A stretch of DNA of 64,000 nucleotides from Pedobacter petrophilus. GTDB taxonomy: Bacteria; Bacteroidota; Bacteroidia; Sphingobacteriales; Sphingobacteriaceae. The notes beneath the pieces were generated by a model. It did not search any database. It had not been told where the DNA came from and was given only the letters and a program-made list of their open reading frames with translations. Shown here one piece after another: positions 28,889 to 37,825 of the stretch. The position numbers and the translations under genes were made by a program. Where the stretch lies: contig NZ_WKKH01000014.1 in assembly GCF_009674725.1 (NCBI RefSeq), forward strand, positions 54,421-118,420, written 5' to 3'. The first letter of the stretch is position 1. Each line of letters starts with the position of its first letter.

Positions 28889-30076
28889 CTAAGCTAAGAT
28901 TTCAGTTACCTGACCAGCACCTACTGTTCTACCACCTTCACGGATAGCGAAACGTAGACCTTTTTCCATTGCAATAGGAGAAATCAATTTTACAGAGATT
29001 GTAACGTTATCACCTGGCATTACCATTTCAGTTCCTTCAGCTAGTGAAATTTCACCAGTTACATCTGTGGTACGGAAATAGAATTGAGGACGGTATTTGT
29101 TGAAGAATGGTGTGTGACGACCACCTTCTGCTTTTGATAATACATAAATCTCAGCTTTGAAATCAGCATGAGGAGTTACTGAACCTGGTTTACAGATTAC
29201 CATACCACGACGGATATCAGCTTTCTCAATACCACGTAACAATAAACCTACGTTATCACCAGCTTCACCGTAATCTAAAATTTTACGGAACATCTCAACA
29301 CCTGTTACTGTAGATTTTAAGTTCTCAGCACCCATACCTAAGATCTCAACCGGATCTCCAGAGTTGATTACACCACGCTCAATACGACCAGTAGCAACAG
29401 TACCACGACCTGTAATTGAGAATACGTCTTCAACCGGCATTAAGAAAGGAAGTTCAGTTAAACGTGGAGGAATTGGAATGTAGCTATCTACAGCTTCCAT
29501 TAACTCCATGATTTTACCAACCCATTTAGCATCTCCGTTCAAACCACCTAAAGCAGAACCTTGGATTACTGGAATATCATCACCTGGGAAATCGTAGAAT
29601 GATAATAATTCACGAACTTCCATTTCAACTAATTCTAATAATTCAGGATCATCAACCATATCCACTTTGTTCATGAATACAACTAATGAAGGAACACCTA
29701 CCTGACGAGCCAATAAGATGTGCTCACGAGTTTGTGGCATTGGACCATCAGTAGCAGCAACAACGATAATTGCACCGTCCATTTGAGCAGCACCTGTAAC
29801 CATGTTTTTCACGTAATCCGCGTGACCTGGACAGTCAACGTGTGCATAGTGACGGTTAGCTGTTGAATACTCAACGTGAGCTGTATTGATTGTAATACCT
29901 CTTTCTTTTTCCTCTGGAGCAGAGTCAATTGAATCGAATGAACGTGCCTCAGATAAACCTGCATCAGCCAAAACTTTTGTAATAGCTGCTGTTAAAGTTG
30001 TTTTACCGTGATCGACGTGACCGATTGTACCGATGTTTAAGTGCGGTTTACTGCGGTCAAATTTTTCTTTTGCCAT
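28889..30076 (-). CDS. tuf: Elongation factor Tu
   Basis: A 395-residue EF-Tu, with GTPase motifs GHVDHGKT (G1), GITINTAH (G2), DCPGH (G3), NKVD (G4) and SAL (G5), and domains 2 and 3 with the aminoacyl-tRNA surface ([21 protein letters not shown]). Four tRNA genes precede it and tRNA-Trp-secE-nusG follow in the same direction. Confidence 0.98.
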   Translation of the reverse strand: MAKEKFDRSKPHLNIGTIGHVDHGKTTLTAAITKVLADAGLSEARSFDSIDSAPEEKERGITINTAHVEYSTANRHYAHVDCPGHADYVKNMVTGAAQMDGAIIVVAATDGPMPQTREHILLARQVGVPSLVVFMNKVDMVDDPELLELVEMEVRELLSFYDFPGDDIPVIQGSALGGLNGDAKWVGKIMELMEAVDSYIPIPPRLTELPFLMPVEDVFSITGRGTVATGRIERGVINSGDPVEILGMGAENLKSTVTGVEMFRKILDYGEAGDNVGLLLRGIEKADIRRGMVICKPGSVTPHADFKAEIYVLSKAEGGRHTPFFNKYRPQFYFRTTDVTGEISLAEGTEMVMPGDNVTISVKLISPIAMEKGLRFAIREGGRTVGAGQVTEILA

Positions 30077-30195
30077 TTTATTTATAACTAATTAGTAGGT
30101 TAACTTTTTATTATTTTTAATTATTGTTTTTCCAACACAAAAAACCTTGCCTCTTCTGTATCTTTAACAGATTTAACAAAGCTTTATTATACCTG

Positions 30196-30267
<72 letters not shown>

Positions 30268-30340
30268 TATTTAGTTTCCAGTTTTCAGTTGCCAGTTATC
30301 GCTAACCGTAAACCGTCAATTGCCAACTACTCAACTTATT
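30268..30340. repeat. Word repeat (CAGTTTTCAGTTGCC type) between tRNA-Gly and tRNA-Thr
   Basis: Repeats of CAGTT-like words (TTTCCAGTTTTCAGTTGCC) followed by inverse words (GTCAATTGCCAACTACTC). It is another member of the spacer repeats, with its own word. Confidence 0.6.
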
Positions 30341-30344
30341 TAAG

Positions 30345-30417
30345 AGCGGAAGACGAGGTTCGAACTCGCGACCTATAGCTTGGAAGGCTATCGCTCTACC
30401 AACTGAGCTACTTCCGC
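30345..30417 (-). tRNA. tRNA-Gly (TCC)
   Basis: Minus-strand cloverleaf starting GCGGAAGTAGCTCAG, anticodon loop CTTCCAA (anticodon TCC), T-loop GTTCGAACC, acceptor end CTTCCGC. Confidence 0.93.
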
Positions 30418-30423
30418 TTTTTT

Positions 30424-30500
30424 AAACCTAGAGACTGATTGGATGAAAGAATGAGAGAAGCTATTCAATCATTAAAACATTTGGTCATTCTATCATTTAA
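30424..30500. repeat. Word repeat (GATGAAAGAATGAG type) between tRNA-Tyr and tRNA-Gly
   Basis: GATTGGATGAAAGAATGAG on one side and TTGGTCATTCTATCATTT on the other form imperfect inverted arms. Confidence 0.55.
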
Positions 30501-30503
30501 GTG

Positions 30504-30586
30504 TGGGGAGAGAAGGATTCGAACCTTCGAAATCTTGCGATAACAGAGTTACAGTCTGTCCCATTTGGCCGCTCTGGAATCTCCCC
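30504..30586 (-). tRNA. tRNA-Tyr (GTA)
   Basis: An 83-nt class II tRNA with acceptor arms GGGGAGA / TCTCCCC, anticodon loop CTGTAAC (anticodon GTA), a long variable arm (ATCGCAAGAT) and T-loop GTTCGAATC. Confidence 0.94.
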
Positions 30587-30625
30587 ATTTTTATCTTAAA
30601 ATATTTAACACTTCAAAATAAAAAG

Positions 30626-30698
<73 letters not shown>

Positions 30699-30826
30699 TT
30701 TTAAATTTGTGCAATGATACGAAAAATCTTCATTTTTCATACTATTAACGTGTTTTTTTTAAAAGTGTATCTTTTTAAAGAACTAACCTTTTCTTCCTGG
30801 CTTAACACCGTTTCCGAAAGGGAATG

Positions 30827-30855
30827 CAAATATACACACTTATATTTCACTTCAA
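30827..30855 (-). promoter_or_regulatory. Promoter of the tRNA-tuf-secE-nusG unit
   Basis: On the minus strand TTG (30855-30853), 18 bp, then TATATTTG (30834-30827). It lies about 130 bp upstream of the first tRNA, so the precursor has a long leader. Confidence 0.6.
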
Positions 30856-30928
30856 AATAAATTTGAAAAAAAATAGCGAAATTTTTAGTTTCGCTATCTT
30901 CATATTTCTGTTTTAAAGCAATACTTAC

Positions 30929-31276
30929 TTAGTAATCAGATGCTTCGCTTTCGCTTAAAATTGCTTTATGTTCGCTTAATTTCGCACGCGTTTTATCTTT
31001 ATGTTTAGTGATTTGCTTCCTTAGCGATTCAATTGCCAGGTCTGTAGCTTCCTCAAATGATTTACATTGTTCTTTTGCGAAGAGTGTTCCACCCGGTACA
31101 ATCAGTTTTATCTCACTAATTTTATTGGCTTCGTGCTCTACATTCTCTAATTTGAGGTATACTTCTCCACTAATGATCTGATCAAAAAACAGATCCAACT
31201 TGTTCGCCTTCTTCTGAATAAACTCTAACAACTTACTATCTGCACTGAAGTGGATTGCTTGAACTCCGATTTTCAT
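30929..31276 (-). CDS. hpf: Ribosome hibernation promoting factor, short form
   Basis: A 115-residue HPF/RaiA-family protein. It has the beta-alpha-beta-beta-beta-alpha pattern (MKIGVQAIHFSADSKLLEFI ... KLENVEHEANKISEIKLIVPG ... FEEATDLAIESLRKQI) and a basic tail KDKTRAKLSEHK. It binds the 30S decoding region and inactivates ribosomes in starvation. It lacks the C-terminal dimerisation domain of long HPF, so 100S formation would need another partner. It follows the xerC-like gene by 14 bp. Confidence 0.88.
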   Translation of the reverse strand: MKIGVQAIHFSADSKLLEFIQKKANKLDLFFDQIISGEVYLKLENVEHEANKISEIKLIVPGGTLFAKEQCKSFEEATDLAIESLRKQITKHKDKTRAKLSEHKAILSESEASDY

Positions 31277-31290
31277 TTTTCCTCCTTTTT

Positions 31291-32175
31291 TTACGCCTTT
31301 GGATGGGCTTGTTTATAAATTGTTTTTAATCTTTCAATAGAATTGTGTGTGTAAACCTGAGTAGCCGCTAAACTGGCATGCCCCAAAAGTTCTTTAATGG
31401 CATTTAAATCTGCCCCAGCATTGAGCAATGTAGTTGCATAACTGTGCCGAAGTACATGTGGACTCTTCTTTTCATTGGTTGATACATGATTTAGGTACGA
31501 GGTTACAATGCGGTAAACCAATTTTGGATATGCCACAGCACCTGTATTGGTAACGATTAAGTTAAAAGTATTGTTGTCGAATTTCTGTAACTTTTTTTGA
31601 TCAACATAAGTATGTAACTGATCGATCAGTGGTTTGGCAACAGGAATAATTCTTTCCTTATTCCTTTTACCAAGAACTTTAATCGTACTGCTATAAATAT
31701 CGATATCGGTTTCTTTTAATGAAATTAATTCTGCCAAACGGATTCCGGTACCAAAAAGCAATTCGATCACCAGATGATCCCGTAAGGATGGAAAGCTTTG
31801 ATCAAAATAACTTTCAGAATCCAGCAGCTGGTCCATTTTTTGCGCATCTACAAATACAGGAAGTCTTTTAGGAATTTTCGGAGCTTTAAGAAGCACCGTA
31901 GGATTTTGCTCCATCCTCCCCTCTTTCATGAGGAACTTATAAAAACTTCTTAAGGCAGAAATCTTTCGGTTTATGGTCGTTTCTGATTTATTGTTCTCCA
32001 TTAAATCGACCATGTAACTTCGAAGATGCGTATGTTTTACTTCAGAAACAGTTAAATTGAATGTCGAGTTAACATATTCATTAAACTGATTCAAATCAGT
32101 TTGATAGGAAGAAACAGTGTGCTGGGAACAACGTTTCTCGTGCGTTAGATATATTATAAAACTGCTTATCAACAT
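31291..32175 (-). CDS. Tyrosine recombinase, XerC/XerD type
   Basis: A 294-residue site-specific recombinase. The N-terminal SAM-like core-binding domain begins MLISSFIIYLTHEKRCSQHT; the catalytic domain has FGTGIRLAELISL (Arg), SPHVLRHSYATTLL (His-x-x-Arg), LLGHASLAATQVYTH (His and the Tyr nucleophile). Length and motifs fit the chromosomal dimer-resolution recombinase rather than a phage integrase, and the neighbours are core genes. XerC versus XerD cannot be settled here. Confidence 0.88.
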   Translation of the reverse strand: MLISSFIIYLTHEKRCSQHTVSSYQTDLNQFNEYVNSTFNLTVSEVKHTHLRSYMVDLMENNKSETTINRKISALRSFYKFLMKEGRMEQNPTVLLKAPKIPKRLPVFVDAQKMDQLLDSESYFDQSFPSLRDHLVIELLFGTGIRLAELISLKETDIDIYSSTIKVLGKRNKERIIPVAKPLIDQLHTYVDQKKLQKFDNNTFNLIVTNTGAVAYPKLVYRIVTSYLNHVSTNEKKSPHVLRHSYATTLLNAGADLNAIKELLGHASLAATQVYTHNSIERLKTIYKQAHPKA

Positions 32176-32278
32176 TCAATATCATTTTGGGGCATTGATA
32201 TGAAGTTACAAATTGTTTTGATATAAAGAAATGATTAAGTAATTGTTTATTCAAAGATTTAAAAAAAGTTTTTTATGC

Positions 32279-32308
32279 AAAAAAACCTTTCGATGTAACA
32301 TCGAAAGG
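32279..32308 (-). terminator. rpsU terminator
   Basis: CCTTTCGATGT / ACATCGAAAGG arms, then T7 on the minus strand. A strong intrinsic terminator 25 bp past the rpsU stop. Confidence 0.92.
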
Positions 32309-32332
32309 CCCTAATAACTATATCATGAACAA

Positions 32333-32527
32333 CTAAGAAGTTGTGTCTAGATTCATATTCTGAATGTAAACAGCATGTTTAATTTCAGTACGGCGAGCAA
32401 CGGATTTTTTCTCGTATGCCTGACGACTACGTAGTTCTCTCAATACACCAGTTTTTTCAAACTTTTTCTTGAAACGTTTAAGGGCTTTATCTAATGATTC
32501 GCCGTCTTTAATGTTAATAATGATCAT
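32333..32527 (-). CDS. rpsU: Ribosomal protein bS21
   Basis: A 64-residue basic bS21: MIIINIKDGESLDKALKRF, KKKFEKTGVLRELRSRQAYEKKSVARR. In Bacteroidota bS21 with bS18 and bS6 holds the 16S 3' end and hides the anti-Shine-Dalgarno. This gene carries a strong Shine-Dalgarno, unlike its neighbours, so ribosomes lacking bS21 should translate it best, giving autocontrol. It is monocistronic, with its own promoter and terminator. Confidence 0.95.
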   Translation of the reverse strand: MIIINIKDGESLDKALKRFKKKFEKTGVLRELRSRQAYEKKSVARRTEIKHAVYIQNMNLDTTS

Positions 32528-32538
32528 AACGCTGAAAT

Positions 32539-32545
32539 ACCTCCT
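32539..32545 (-). promoter_or_regulatory. Strong Shine-Dalgarno of rpsU
   Basis: AGGAGGT on the minus strand, 11 nt before the ATG at 32527. It pairs with seven bases of the 16S anti-SD. Such a site is rare in this phylum and marks rpsU as specially regulated. Confidence 0.85.
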
Positions 32546-32583
32546 CTCGTGGTTTTTTAAATTTTCCCGTTCTATCGGGGCTG

Positions 32584-32591
32584 CAAATGTA
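32584..32591 (-). promoter_or_regulatory. -7 element of rpsU
   Basis: TACATTTG on the minus strand, a perfect TAnnTTTG, placing the transcript start about 50 nt before the ATG. There is no clear -33 TTG. Confidence 0.5.
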
Positions 32592-32696
32592 AGTAAATAA
32601 TTGAAAATGAGAAAGATTTTTAAAAAGTTTTTTATTTCTCAGAACCAATTGTTTATCCCTTTGTTTAAGTACTTTTATTGATACATACTCTATAAT

Positions 32697-33083
32697 ATGA
32701 CAACAGGCAAAAAAGTTATTTCTATTGTTGCGGTGCTATTGGTTATTGCAGTTGCTGCCATTTGCTATTACCGCTATTTCTTTGTTTTTGGAGAAGGGGT
32801 TAAAGCAGGTGAACTTAATTATGTAGTTAAAAAGGGTTATCTCTTTAAAACTTATGAAGGAAAACTTATTCAAAGCGGAATCCGTTCAAAACAGGCAGGC
32901 ACACTTCAAAATAATGAATTTGAATTTTCGATTTCAAACGATGAAATTGCTAATCAAATGATGGCCAACAGCGGTAAGTTTTATGAATTGCATTACAAAG
33001 AGTATAAGAACACTTTGCCCTGGCGTGGATTTAGTATTTATGTAGTCGATCGCATTGTATCCTCTAAAGAGATACCGCAATAA
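32697..33083 (+). CDS. Membrane-anchored conserved protein, unknown function
   Basis: A 128-residue protein with one N-terminal membrane helix (VISIVAVLLVIAVAAICYY) and an extracytoplasmic domain with FGEGVKAGELNYVVKKGYLFKTYEGKLIQSG, then WRGFSIYVVDRIV at the end. I recognise it as a recurring Bacteroidota protein with no established role; some database names for such proteins refer to unrelated enzymes. It is flanked by repeat DNA downstream. Confidence 0.7.
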   Translation: MTTGKKVISIVAVLLVIAVAAICYYRYFFVFGEGVKAGELNYVVKKGYLFKTYEGKLIQSGIRSKQAGTLQNNEFEFSISNDEIANQMMANSGKFYELHYKEYKNTLPWRGFSIYVVDRIVSSKEIPQ

Positions 33084-33084
33084 G

Positions 33085-33225
33085 CTGACAAGGTAGGTAA
33101 AAGCTGGGAGGTAAAAGCTAAAAGTCCAAAGACTAAAGCAGAAAGCAAACGCTGACTTAGTGCAAATCAAAATATATGCAATATCTTTTGATCTTTCAGC
33201 TTTAGTCTTTATGCTTAACTGAGCC
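33085..33225. repeat. Palindromic word repeat (AAAGCTAAAAG type)
   Basis: GGTAAAAGCTGGGAGGTAAAAGC and CCAAAGACTAAAGC-like words on the left face TTTCAGCTTTAGTCTTTATGC on the right, with about 50 bp of other sequence at the centre. Related words recur at 33296-33330 at the 3' end of the acyl-CoA dehydrogenase gene. Confidence 0.6.
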
Positions 33226-33231
33226 TTTAAA

Positions 33232-33266
33232 ATAAAAAATCCGGAGGCAGTTAAACCGTCCGGATT
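33232..33266 (-). terminator. Terminator of the acyl-CoA dehydrogenase gene
   Basis: AATCCGGA / TCCGGATT arms around a 13-nt loop, then T6 on the minus strand, about 60 bp past the stop at 33327. Confidence 0.8.
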
Positions 33267-33326
33267 GCTCATAATATATTTGGTTTGTTGTTTCGCTTTC
33301 AGCTTTGTGGTCTTTAAGCTTTCAGC

Positions 33327-34478
33327 TTAACTTAATATTTCTCTGGCGATTACAATCTTCTGAATTTCGGAAGTGCCCTCGCCTATGGTACATAACTTAC
33401 TGTCGCGATAAAATTTCTCAACCGGAAAATCCTTGGTATAGCCATAACCACCAAAAATCTGCACCGCTTCGGTAGCTACTTTTACTGAAACTTCTGAAGC
33501 AAAATATTTTGCCATGGCTGATTCTTTTGTCATAGGCAAATGCCTGTTCTTTAAATCTGCGGCCTGGCGGATTAATAGTTCAGAAGCTTCTATTTCTGTT
33601 GCCATATCGGCCAGCTTAAAGCTAATGGCCTGGAAGCTGGAAATCGGCTGACCGAATTGTTGTCTTTGCTTTGAGTAAGCTACTGCTGCATCAAAAGCAC
33701 CTTTTGCAATTCCTAAAGCCAACGCTGCAATAGAAATTCTTCCGCCATCTAATACTTTCATCGCCTGTTTAAAGCCATCGCCCACGTTACCTAATAAATT
33801 GGCTTTAGGTACGCGGCAATTGTCAAAAATCATTTCAGTGGTTTCTGATGCCCGCATTCCTAACTTATTTTCTTTCTTTCCTGCTGAAAAGCCAGGTGTA
33901 CCACGTTCTACCACAATGGCAGAAATTCCTTTCGAACTTCCCTGCTCTCCCGTTCTCACCATCACCACTGCAATATCACCACTTTTGCCATGGGTAATCC
34001 AGTTTTTCGCACCGTTTATAATATAATCGTCGCCATCTTCCACAGCAGTTGTCATCATTCTTAAGGCGTCAGAACCGGTATTGGCTTCCGTTAACCCCCA
34101 GGCACCAATCCATTCTGCAGTAGCAAGTTTCGGCAGCCATTTTTGTTTCTGCTCTTCATTTGCAAAAGCCAGAATATGGCCGGTACAAAGCGAATTATGT
34201 GCAGCCAAAGACAAACCAATAGAACCACAAACTCTGGCCACTTCTACAATCACATCAACATATTCCTGGTAGCCCAAACCAGAGCCACCATATTCTTCAG
34301 GAACCAATACACCCATTAATCCCAAATCGCCAAGCTGTTTAAAAAGCTCGACAGGAAAATGCTGTGCTTCATCCCATTCCATGATATGGGGACGAATATT
34401 TTTTTCAGCAAAATCGCGAACCATCGCTTTTACACTTTGCTGAGTTTCTGTCTCTGAAAAATTAAAGCTTACGCTCAT
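33327..34478 (-). CDS. Acyl-CoA dehydrogenase, short-chain type
   Basis: A 383-residue FAD enzyme that introduces the first double bond in fatty-acid or branched acyl-CoA breakdown. Standard motifs are present: [12 protein letters not shown] (FAD and substrate contact), [38 protein letters not shown], and [20 protein letters not shown] near the C-terminus. IGEGTSEIQ carries the catalytic Glu at the position used by short-chain and butyryl-CoA dehydrogenases. It stands alone, with no etfAB or hydratase nearby. The chain-length preference is inferred. Confidence 0.92.
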   Translation of the reverse strand: MSVSFNFSETETQQSVKAMVRDFAEKNIRPHIMEWDEAQHFPVELFKQLGDLGLMGVLVPEEYGGSGLGYQEYVDVIVEVARVCGSIGLSLAAHNSLCTGHILAFANEEQKQKWLPKLATAEWIGAWGLTEANTGSDALRMMTTAVEDGDDYIINGAKNWITHGKSGDIAVVMVRTGEQGSSKGISAIVVERGTPGFSAGKKENKLGMRASETTEMIFDNCRVPKANLLGNVGDGFKQAMKVLDGGRISIAALALGIAKGAFDAAVAYSKQRQQFGQPISSFQAISFKLADMATEIEASELLIRQAADLKNRHLPMTKESAMAKYFASEVSVKVATEAVQIFGGYGYTKDFPVEKFYRDSKLCTIGEGTSEIQKIVIAREILS

Positions 34479-34743
34479 TGGGTTAAATTTTAGTTAGTTA
34501 CGCAGCAATTATAAACAATTAATCGTTGGTTAATTAACATAAAATATTTGCTCAATTGCAGAATGAAATGGTATTCAGTTCAATTACTTTATCGGTTAAT
34601 TTTAAACTGACAATTACAAGGGAAATTTTTTTTTATTTTTCTTACAACTGCACCTAAATAATATGGTATAAATCTAAAAGCACAATAATTTTGAAAAGCT
34701 ACATCAATATAAATCTGACTTTACTTGAGAGAAACCCAATTCA

Positions 34744-35643
34744 TCAAAAGGAAATATACGGCGCAATTTTGTTAATGATATCCTGGTTTAAGATCAGAAC
34801 TTTGCTTAAATCTGATAGCCCGGAATAGTTACCATGCTGTTTCCTGTATTGAATTATAGCATTAATTTGCTTATAGGATAGATAAGGATTTCCTTTCAGA
34901 TCATTAAATACCGCTGTATTTATATTGACCATTTTAAGTGCAACGCTGCTTATGGTAACCTGATCTTTGATTTCATTATACTTTGAAGAGTCTAGTCCAT
35001 ATATTTCCATCAGTTGCTCCTTGTGATGAAAGCCACCTAAACGTTCCCGATATTTTAAAATTCTTGTAGCAAAAGCTCCGCCTATACCTTTAATTTCATC
35101 AAGCCTGGCAGAATCGGCAGTATTAATATCTACAACCTGAAAAGTCTTTTTCACCAATACTTTCTTTTCAAAAGGCATCTTGTTTTGAGGATAGCCGGAG
35201 GGTTGAGCAGCGATTTGCACGAATGGCAAAAGTTTTGCATAACGCTCAGGAGAAATGGTGTACATTTTCTGTAAATCTTCGGGCTTATAAAACTTCCCGC
35301 CTTTTTTAGTATAATTTACTATCGACTGTGCTTGCTTTGGCGATAAACCTAAACTTTGCCAGCCTTCAGGGTTCAAGGTATTAGGATCAAAATAAAAAAA
35401 TTTTTCAGCGCGAACTGTTCCTGCATGCTCAATCCTATCTCTTACAGCGTAAAAGTTGCGATCATCCGTAAGCTCAATTTTTTGAATCTGAGCCATGAGA
35501 TTAGGATCGTCCTTTTCCACAGGCTTGAAGTATACATATATATAAGGTATAATTTTAAGAAGGAATAAAATGGAAAGCAAGAAAATCAAGCCATTGAATT
35601 CGCTTTTGGTAAAACCGAAGTATTTATTTAGCCAAATTCTCAT
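34744..35643 (-). CDS. Helix-hairpin-helix protein, ComEA-like
   Basis: A 299-residue protein with an N-terminal membrane helix (FNGLIFLLSILFLLKIIPYIYVYF) and three helix-hairpin-helix units: NPEGWQSLGLSPKQAQSIVNY, the classic VDINTADSARLDEIKGIGG, and MVNINTAVFNDLKGNPYLSYKQ. Such repeats bind the DNA backbone without sequence preference. ComEA captures DNA for uptake; in Bacteroidota these anchored multi-HHH proteins are common but not proven in competence. No other com genes are here. Confidence 0.8.
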   Translation of the reverse strand: MRIWLNKYFGFTKSEFNGLIFLLSILFLLKIIPYIYVYFKPVEKDDPNLMAQIQKIELTDDRNFYAVRDRIEHAGTVRAEKFFYFDPNTLNPEGWQSLGLSPKQAQSIVNYTKKGGKFYKPEDLQKMYTISPERYAKLLPFVQIAAQPSGYPQNKMPFEKKVLVKKTFQVVDINTADSARLDEIKGIGGAFATRILKYRERLGGFHHKEQLMEIYGLDSSKYNEIKDQVTISSVALKMVNINTAVFNDLKGNPYLSYKQINAIIQYRKQHGNYSGLSDLSKVLILNQDIINKIAPYISF

Positions 35644-35681
35644 CGATAAATGTTATGACATTTTTATTTGAATATAAATCT

Positions 35682-35689
35682 TATTTTTG
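35682..35689 (+). promoter_or_regulatory. -7 element of the OlsF-like gene
   Basis: A perfect TATTTTTG 50 bp before the ATG. Upstream, TTATG (35653) and TTATT (35664) are 11 bp apart, perhaps a degenerate version of the phased boxes seen elsewhere, but weak. Confidence 0.35.
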
Positions 35690-35739
35690 GGATTGCAAAA
35701 CGGACTAGGTTTTGCATATCAACAACCTAAGAATTTTAT

Positions 35740-37491
35740 ATGAAGATCATTACTACATCTGAGTTTGCCAAAGCAACTAAGATAGATAAACTAGGTGTGC
35801 CAGGTTTAGCAGGTTTGATGATGGAAATCATGAAGCTAAACGACATTAATGATGTTTTTGCGCAAAACCAACACTTTAAAGGCTTAGAATTTGTAGATAA
35901 AATACTCGAAACTATTGGCGTTTCTATCGAATTTGATGAAGACGATTTAAAATGTATTCCAAAAACAGGCCCGTTCATCGCGATCGCCAATCATCCTTAT
36001 GGCGGTGTGGAAGGATTAGCCCTGGTTAAACTTTTATGTACCGTTCGTCCTGATGCGAAAGTAATGGTAAATTTCATTTTAAAGAAAATACCCAATCTTG
36101 ATGAATTTTTTGTTGCTGTTAATCCATTCGAAAATGTACAGCACTCCTCCAGCATAAGCGGATTGAAAACTACCTTCGATTTGTTAAGAAGCGGAACCCC
36201 GATTGGCATTTTCCCTGCAGGCGAGGTTTCTACCTTTAAATTAGATGCGCAACAGGTTACTGATCGCTTATGGCACCCGGTAGTTGGAAAATTAATCGCA
36301 AAAGCGAAAGTTCCGGTTGTTCCTATTTACTTCCACGGTAATAATGGCGTGTTGTTTAACATTCTAAGTTTTATTCATCCTACTTTAAGGACAGCAAAAC
36401 TACCTTCCGAATTTTTAAATAAACAAGGTTTAACTATTCAGGTTAGAATTGGAAAAGCCATTGCACCTGCTGAAGTTTCGCACATGAATAGCAGCAATAA
36501 GCTGATGGACTTTTTAAGGGCACGTACTTACGCTTTAGGTATTGGTTTGGATAAGGAAAAGAAACTTTTCAATCCGTTAAAACTCTTTAAAATAAAAAAG
36601 AAACCAGCTGAAGTGATTGAAGAAACATCACGGGTATTAATTAAAACTGAAATAGAAACACTTGAAGATTTTAAAGTGTGGACAGAGAAAAATTACGAAG
36701 TTTATATTGTACCAACGCTGAAAATACCAAATATTCTGAGAGAAATTGGCCGTTTAAGGGAAATTACTTTCCGCGAAGTTGGAGAAGGAACCAACAAAAA
36801 GATCGATCTTGATAACTATGACATTTATTATAACCACCTGTTTATCTGGGATAGGGATTTAGAAAATATAGTGGGTGCTTACCGGATTGGTAAGGGTGAT
36901 GAAATTTTAGAAAGTATGGGTCGCCGTGGTTTTTACCTTTCTGAATTGTTTAAAATAAAAGATCAGTTTTACCCGATGCTAAAACAAGGTATTGAACTTG
37001 GGAGATCCTGGATTAGAAAAGAGTACCAGGGAAAACCTCTGCCATTATTTTTGCTTTGGAAAGGCATTTTAAAATACCTGCTGGATAACCCTCAATACCG
37101 TTACATGTTTGGTCCCGTGAGTATCAGCAATAATTTCTCCAAGTTTAGCAAAGCACTTATTGTAGATTACATTACCAAAAACCATTTCGATTATGAAATG
37201 GCTAAGTATGTAAGACCAAGAAATAAATTTAAAGCCGATTTACTCCCGATTTCTACAGATACTTTGGTAGACAGCAGTGAATCATTTAAGGATTTGGATA
37301 GCATTATCGGCGACATTGAAAATTCACACATTAAGATCCCGGTTTTGTTGAGGCAATACATGAATTTAAACGCGAAAATTATCTCGTTTAATATCGATCC
37401 TAAGTTTTCTGATTGTCTGGATGGTTTCCTGGTAGTTGACACCCATAATATTCCACCGGAGATGATTGAAAAACTTGGTAAGAATTTATAA
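35740..37491 (+). CDS. olsF: Bifunctional ornithine-lipid type acyltransferase (OlsF-like)
   Basis: A 583-residue fusion. Residues 1-270 are a PlsC-type O-acyltransferase with AIANHPYGGVEGLAL (a variant of the NHPxGGxDG motif, with Glu for Asp) and FPAGEVST. Residues 310-583 are an OlsB/GNAT-like N-acyltransferase (GRLREITFREVGEGT, NIVGAYRIGKG, GRSWIRKEYQGKPLPLFLLWKGI). In OlsF enzymes, characterised in Serratia and Flavobacterium, the C-terminal half acylates the amino group of ornithine and the N-terminal half adds the second chain. Other amino acids such as glycine could be the head group. Phosphorus-free aminolipids replace phospholipids in phosphate shortage, which fits nearby Pho-like promoters. 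Confidence 0.82.
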   Translation: MKIITTSEFAKATKIDKLGVPGLAGLMMEIMKLNDINDVFAQNQHFKGLEFVDKILETIGVSIEFDEDDLKCIPKTGPFIAIANHPYGGVEGLALVKLLCTVRPDAKVMVNFILKKIPNLDEFFVAVNPFENVQHSSSISGLKTTFDLLRSGTPIGIFPAGEVSTFKLDAQQVTDRLWHPVVGKLIAKAKVPVVPIYFHGNNGVLFNILSFIHPTLRTAKLPSEFLNKQGLTIQVRIGKAIAPAEVSHMNSSNKLMDFLRARTYALGIGLDKEKKLFNPLKLFKIKKKPAEVIEETSRVLIKTEIETLEDFKVWTEKNYEVYIVPTLKIPNILREIGRLREITFREVGEGTNKKIDLDNYDIYYNHLFIWDRDLENIVGAYRIGKGDEILESMGRRGFYLSELFKIKDQFYPMLKQGIELGRSWIRKEYQGKPLPLFLLWKGILKYLLDNPQYRYMFGPVSISNNFSKFSKALIVDYITKNHFDYEMAKYVRPRNKFKADLLPISTDTLVDSSESFKDLDSIIGDIENSHIKIPVLLRQYMNLNAKIISFNIDPKFSDCLDGFLVVDTHNIPPEMIEKLGKNL

Positions 37492-37499
37492 AAAAGCAA

Positions 37500-37527
37500 A
37501 AAACCCAGACATCCATCTGGGTTTTTT
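37500..37527. terminator. Terminator after the OlsF-like gene
   Basis: AACCCAGA / TCTGGGTT arms with T6 on the plus strand, 9 bp past the stop at 37491. A-rich upstream sequence makes it bidirectional. Confidence 0.88.
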
Positions 37528-37825
37528 GTTATCAACTAACCTAAACTTTATAAATACTAACCAAATATTTATGTCACAAAAGTATAGTTAGCTTGTTAAA
37601 TTCATATTAATGATATGTTATTTATCAAATATTTCCTGTGTTAATTTATTAACGTAAAAATAACCTCATTACTCCACTTAATCGACTATCTTTAATCACG
37701 CTGTATGGGCTATATTAAACATGGTTATGCATCAATAGCATGTTTCCTTCTCTTGTATTTAGCTCAAATTAAAAATCATTTTGTAGATCTGGTTTTCAAA
37801 TTGAATAAACTATGAACTATAATTT
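37528..37825. other. Intergenic region before the acyltransferase paralogue
   Basis: No gene is visible. It holds AT-rich TTAAC-like words: TTAAA, TTAAT and TTATT at 37596, 37607 and 37618, and TTAAC and ATAAC at 37649 and 37660, each set at 11-bp steps. A TATCTTTA (37687-37694) could be a -7 element but is 22 bp away from the last box, so the match to the strong promoters is only partial. Confidence 0.35.

Noticed and set aside
31291..32175. Phage or island integrase
   Set aside because: The neighbours are core genes, and length and motifs fit chromosomal Xer recombinases; no att-like repeat flanks were seen.
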